Origin: SAR202 cluster bacterium
GTDB taxonomy: Bacteria; Chloroflexota; Dehalococcoidia; Lucifugimonadales; JASMAO01
Length of the DNA: 7,627 nt
Direction of reading: 5' to 3'
Assembly: GCA_030754315.1 (NCBI GenBank)
Contig: JASMAO010000032.1
Coordinates: forward strand, 1 to 7,627
Shown here: one piece after another, positions 4,939-7,627 of the stretch
Layout of the letters: every line of letters begins with the position of its first letter
How positions within the stretch are numbered: the stretch's first letter is position 1
The notes under the pieces: model-generated
Database searches by the model: none
Told to the model about the DNA's origin: nothing
The model's input: the letters and a program-made list of their open reading frames with translations, nothing else
Program-made: the position numbers and the translations under genes

Positions 4939-6513
4939 TTGACCAAAATGACCGGCGGACAAGCACTAGTGCGATCCATGGACCAAGAAGGCATTCAGAC
5001 CGTATTCGGGATTCCGGGAGCAGGACAGTACGAAATAGCGGACGCGCTATGGGAGACAAACAATCTCCAATATATTTCAGTACGTAACGAACAGTCCACT
5101 ACTTACATGGCCGACGGCTACTTCCGTGCTAGCCACAAGATAGCCGGTGTTGTTGTAGTAGAAGGACCCGGTTTTTTCAACGCCACCTCGGGCCTCGCTA
5201 CCGCATACGACGTCTCATCGCCTGTGTTAGTCGTTACAGGAACAGAACTTTACGGGCATGATGCTCAAGCCACGAATATTGACTGGGCTATGCCAATCAC
5301 AAAGTGGATAGCCCGGGCAGAAACTCCCGGCCAGATACCTGAACTGGTTCACGAGGCAGTGAGAAATATGAAGACAGGACGGCCCCGCCCAGTTCTAATC
5401 CAGATCTCACAGTCCGTCCTGGCAGCTGAAGAAAACATTGAACTCTTAACGGCAGAGAATCATGAACCTCCGTCTCCGACTTTGGACGAAGTCGAGCGTG
5501 CTGCAAAGACACTCGTAGAGTCTAAAGCACCAGTAATTTGGGCCGGTGGCGGTGTCCACACCTCGTCAGCGTCTGAAAGTCTGGCCAAATTGGCAGAATA
5601 CTTGCAAGCTCCAGTCGTTTCCTCCGCTAACGGCAAAGGCGCGATTTCCGACCGACATCCTCTATCGATGGGTTTCGCGGAAACGAGGTACCTCCCACTC
5701 AGAAAATGGCTAGCGAAACGTGACGTCATCCTCGCTGTCGGAACACGTACAGCCTTTCCGACAGCATACGGGCAGCAAGTGATCCGCATAGACGTGGATC
5801 CTCTCGAATTGATGCGGCCGCGACATCATACATTCGGTCTAATCGGGGATGCAAAAGCCACCCTTGATGCATTATCGGAAACATTATCACGAAAGACCCC
5901 TCCTAGACCCCAGGTTGAGCTAGATGTAATCGCTGCCCTGCTTCGGGAACGCTTCTCAAATGATAGTCAGTTGGAACCCCAGCGGTCGTTCATAAACGCT
6001 ATTCGGTCAACCATCCCTGATGACGGCATCATCGTACAGGGAATGAATCAGATAGGGTACTACAGCCGTAACTACTTACCCGTGTATTCCAATCGCACCT
6101 ACTTGACAGCCTCACACTACGGCACACTAGGCCATGCGTTTCCGGTGGGACTAGGTGCCAAACTGGCAATGTCAGATCGAACCACCGTGATCTTGTCTGG
6201 AGACGGTGGATTTCTTTACAACTCCCAAGAACTTTCAACGGCAGTCCAGTACGGAATTAACGTAGTGGTAATTGTTTTCAACGACAACGCATATGGCAAC
6301 GTATTAAGAGCACAAACCGAGGATTTCCGTGGCCACGTAATTGGCACCAAACTGCATAATCCGGACTTTCTATCACTAGCCAGATCATATGGTGTGACAG
6401 CAATAAAGGCTGATGGTCCAGACGAGCTTGGTTCCGCAATTATTGAAGCCGAGGCAACCAACTCACCAGTACTGATTGAAGTACCGGTGGGAGAGATGGA
6501 GAGAATATACTAA
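4939..6513 (+). CDS. ThDP-dependent 2-oxoacid decarboxylase/synthase-family enzyme
   Basis: The 524-residue product has the three-domain layout of the acetolactate synthase/benzoylformate decarboxylase family, slightly shorter than typical acetolactate synthase catalytic subunits (about 550-600). The N-terminal PYR domain has MTGGQALVRSM, FGIPGAGQYE, catalytic Glu51 in VRNEQSTTYMADGY, and EGPGFFNATSGLATAY (75-90). The middle domain spans about 184-315 (VIWAGGGVH). The C-terminal PP domain has GTLGHAFPVGLGAKLA and the ThDP/Mg motif GDGG (421-424) to FNDNAYGNV (447-455). NDNAYGN is more usual in decarboxylase-like members than in biosynthetic acetolactate synthase, and no small regulatory subunit gene adjoins, so a catabolic 2-oxoacid carboligase or decarboxylase is likelier than branched-chain biosynthesis. 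The start is TTG at 4939, with AAAGG 9 nt upstream; ATG at 4948 (MTGGQALV) is an alternative. It is the first gene of a probable operon, 70 bp before the next gene. Confidence 0.92.
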   Translation: MTKMTGGQALVRSMDQEGIQTVFGIPGAGQYEIADALWETNNLQYISVRNEQSTTYMADGYFRASHKIAGVVVVEGPGFFNATSGLATAYDVSSPVLVVTGTELYGHDAQATNIDWAMPITKWIARAETPGQIPELVHEAVRNMKTGRPRPVLIQISQSVLAAEENIELLTAENHEPPSPTLDEVERAAKTLVESKAPVIWAGGGVHTSSASESLAKLAEYLQAPVVSSANGKGAISDRHPLSMGFAETRYLPLRKWLAKRDVILAVGTRTAFPTAYGQQVIRIDVDPLELMRPRHHTFGLIGDAKATLDALSETLSRKTPPRPQVELDVIAALLRERFSNDSQLEPQRSFINAIRSTIPDDGIIVQGMNQIGYYSRNYLPVYSNRTYLTASHYGTLGHAFPVGLGAKLAMSDRTTVILSGDGGFLYNSQELSTAVQYGINVVVIVFNDNAYGNVLRAQTEDFRGHVIGTKLHNPDFLSLARSYGVTAIKADGPDELGSAIIEAEATNSPVLIEVPVGEMERIY

Positions 6514-6570
6514 TTGCCGCTTTCAAGAAACGCGCAAGGGAACCATACACAGATCACCGTTACAACAGAC

Positions 6571-6575
6571 AGGAG
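6571..6575 (+). promoter_or_regulatory. Ribosome binding site of the toroid-like gene
   Basis: AGGAG stands 8 nt before ATG at 6584. An earlier ATG at 6579 is too close to it and lies in another frame, so 6584 is the start. Confidence 0.7.
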
Positions 6576-6583
6576 CAAATGTT

Positions 6584-7627
6584 ATGTCCCAAAATAGCCC
6601 ATACAAGGCTCTGCTAACCATCGACAGTCCTGAAGCGCCACCCCATTGGGCTCTGCTACAACGAGAGCTTCTGAGGACCGAATCACTGGCCTGTGAGAGA
6701 TTCTTCGAACATTACTTTGACGAGCGGGGATATCTGCTATGCGTACCGAGATGGGGTGGCGACGACGGCCCCGACGATGCAGCAGAGAACATGCTCAACT
6801 GGACTATGCTCCACGCTCTAGGCGGGTCTGACACCGTTCTGGACCTATACAAAAAGGGATGGGAGGGCCATCTGCGCCAGTACACCGAAGCCAAAACGCA
6901 ATCCGTCCCTCTGGCACGAGACGGTATGTACTACAAGGAATTCCCCGTCATGTTCGATTGGATGCACAATGGGGAGGGGTTTTCAGCCTTTTTTCTCCAA
7001 GGACTGTCCGATCCGGACGATAAAGCCTTCTCTAACCGTACAAGACGCTATGCTGGCCTCTATATGGGTGACGACCCAAGCGCTCCAAACTACGATCAAG
7101 ACCGAAAAATCATCCGTAGCATGTTTAATGGCAGCCGGGGGCCACTGCTCAGGAAAACAACCGGTCTCGACTGGGCAGGAGACCCCATAGAAATCGAAGG
7201 CAGATTCGATCCAGGCCACGGTGAACGTAGTTACGAAGAGATGCTTCAACACTTTGAACCTTACAACGACGTGGTAGGCGACCATCCTCTCAACATGAGC
7301 ACCACGACGCTAGCATTCAACGCCTACGCTCTCACTGGTGAACAGCGTTACCATGACTGGGCAGTTGGATACCTCGACGCATGGATAGACCATACCAAAA
7401 ACAACGGAGGGATCATTCCTAGCAACATTGGGTTGGACGGCTCGATAGGCGGTGAGTGCGAAGGAAAATGGTATGGTGGTGTATACGGCTGGGGGTTCTC
7501 GGTGTACGATCCAGGTACGAAAGAGATCCATCACCGGCCATTTATGATGCCTCGTATCCCTTACAGCTTCGGCAACGGCCTATTGATGACCGGCGATCAC
7601 CGGTATATTGATACGTGGCGAGGGGTC
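6584..7627 (+). CDS. Alpha/alpha-toroid-like protein of unknown function, N-terminal 348 codons (runs off right edge)
   Basis: The frame is open from ATG at 6584 to the last base (348 codons, no stop). The protein is soluble, with no signal peptide, and rich in Trp, Tyr, Gly and acidic residues. Helical hairpin units alternate with conserved-looking loops: a GGDDGPDDAAEN loop then NWTMLHALGGSDTVLDLYKKGWEGHL (58-97), and NMSTTTLAFNAYALTGEQRYHDWAVGYLDAWIDHT (237-271) followed by NNGGIIPSNIGLDGSIGGE (273-291) and a WYGGVYGWGF patch (296-305). This 'living tissue'-like pattern of TGxxxYxDWxxxYxDAW hairpins is typical of (alpha/alpha)6 barrels such as polysaccharide lyases, unsaturated glucuronyl hydrolases and epimerases. 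I do not recognise the exact family, and the toroid reading is an inference from the repeat pattern. It follows the ThDP gene on the same strand with a 70-bp gap and no terminator between, so the two are probably co-transcribed. Confidence 0.8.
   Translation, partial: MSQNSPYKALLTIDSPEAPPHWALLQRELLRTESLACERFFEHYFDERGYLLCVPRWGGDDGPDDAAENMLNWTMLHALGGSDTVLDLYKKGWEGHLRQYTEAKTQSVPLARDGMYYKEFPVMFDWMHNGEGFSAFFLQGLSDPDDKAFSNRTRRYAGLYMGDDPSAPNYDQDRKIIRSMFNGSRGPLLRKTTGLDWAGDPIEIEGRFDPGHGERSYEEMLQHFEPYNDVVGDHPLNMSTTTLAFNAYALTGEQRYHDWAVGYLDAWIDHTKNNGGIIPSNIGLDGSIGGECEGKWYGGVYGWGFSVYDPGTKEIHHRPFMMPRIPYSFGNGLLMTGDHRYIDTWRGV

Noticed and set aside
4905..5087. 60-codon plus-strand frame starting with ATG before the ThDP gene
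   Set aside because: It overlaps the ThDP gene out of frame for almost its whole length, has no Shine-Dalgarno, and becomes Arg/Ser-rich as expected of a shifted reading of a real gene.
6983..7285. 100-codon minus-strand frame near the right end
   Set aside because: It is antisense to the open toroid-like gene, which has a good Shine-Dalgarno and a protein-like composition over 348 codons.
1..7627. Defence system, CRISPR array, prophage, insertion sequence or tRNA-linked island
   Set aside because: I saw no regularly spaced repeats, transposase or integrase motifs, terminal inverted repeats, nuclease or helicase motifs, or tRNA cloverleaf on either strand.

Overview
The window looks like an accessory, catabolic-type stretch of a bacterial chromosome with medium GC (about half, by eye). 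No gene here is a taxonomic marker. The mix of a sulfatase-fold hydrolase, a PIG-L/LmbE-family protein, a peptidyl-amidating-lyase-like NHL propeller, a benzoylformate-decarboxylase/acetolactate-synthase-type ThDP enzyme and frequent TTG starts recalls marine SAR202-type Chloroflexota. That assignment comes from memory of similar gene sets and is tentative.

Layout: (1) 1-416, minus: N-terminal part of a sulfatase/alkaline-phosphatase superfamily enzyme whose formylglycine position is Thr; it runs off the left edge. (2) 417-894: a 478-bp divergent intergenic region with short palindromes, a weak promoter and a possible 12-codon leader ORF. (3) 895-2235, plus: MFS_3-type exporter. (4) 2236-2360: short convergent gap with one hairpin. 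(5) 2361-3257, minus: PIG-L-family protein with a TTG start set by a near-perfect Shine-Dalgarno; it keeps the zinc ligands but lacks the usual catalytic Asp. (6) 3258-3556: gap holding a probable PIG-L promoter and perhaps the remnant of a plus-strand gene. (7) 3557-4498, minus: NHL propeller with the zinc-His triad and the Tyr/Arg pattern of peptidyl-alpha-hydroxyglycine alpha-amidating lyase (PAL). (8) 4499-4938: divergent intergenic region with a promoter on each strand; the minus-strand promoter has a perfect inverted repeat between its -35 and -10. (9) 4939-6513, plus: ThDP-dependent 2-oxoacid decarboxylase/synthase-like enzyme. (10) 6584 to the right edge, plus: a gene open to the end, probably co-transcribed with the ThDP gene, whose product looks like an alpha/alpha-toroid carbohydrate-active protein of unknown function.

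How they may work together: the ThDP enzyme and the toroid-like protein probably form an operon, and the NHL gene is transcribed divergently from the same intergenic region. The other genes look like single transcription units. The set suggests breakdown or remodelling of organic compounds (ester cleavage, deacylation-like hydrolysis, C-N or C-O lyase chemistry, 2-oxoacid chemistry) with one exporter, but no defined pathway can be read from it. I saw no tRNA, rRNA, CRISPR array, insertion sequence or phage gene. The most notable signals are key-residue substitutions in two hydrolase families, the PAL-like active site in a bacterial protein with no visible signal peptide, and the operator-like repeat in the NHL promoter.
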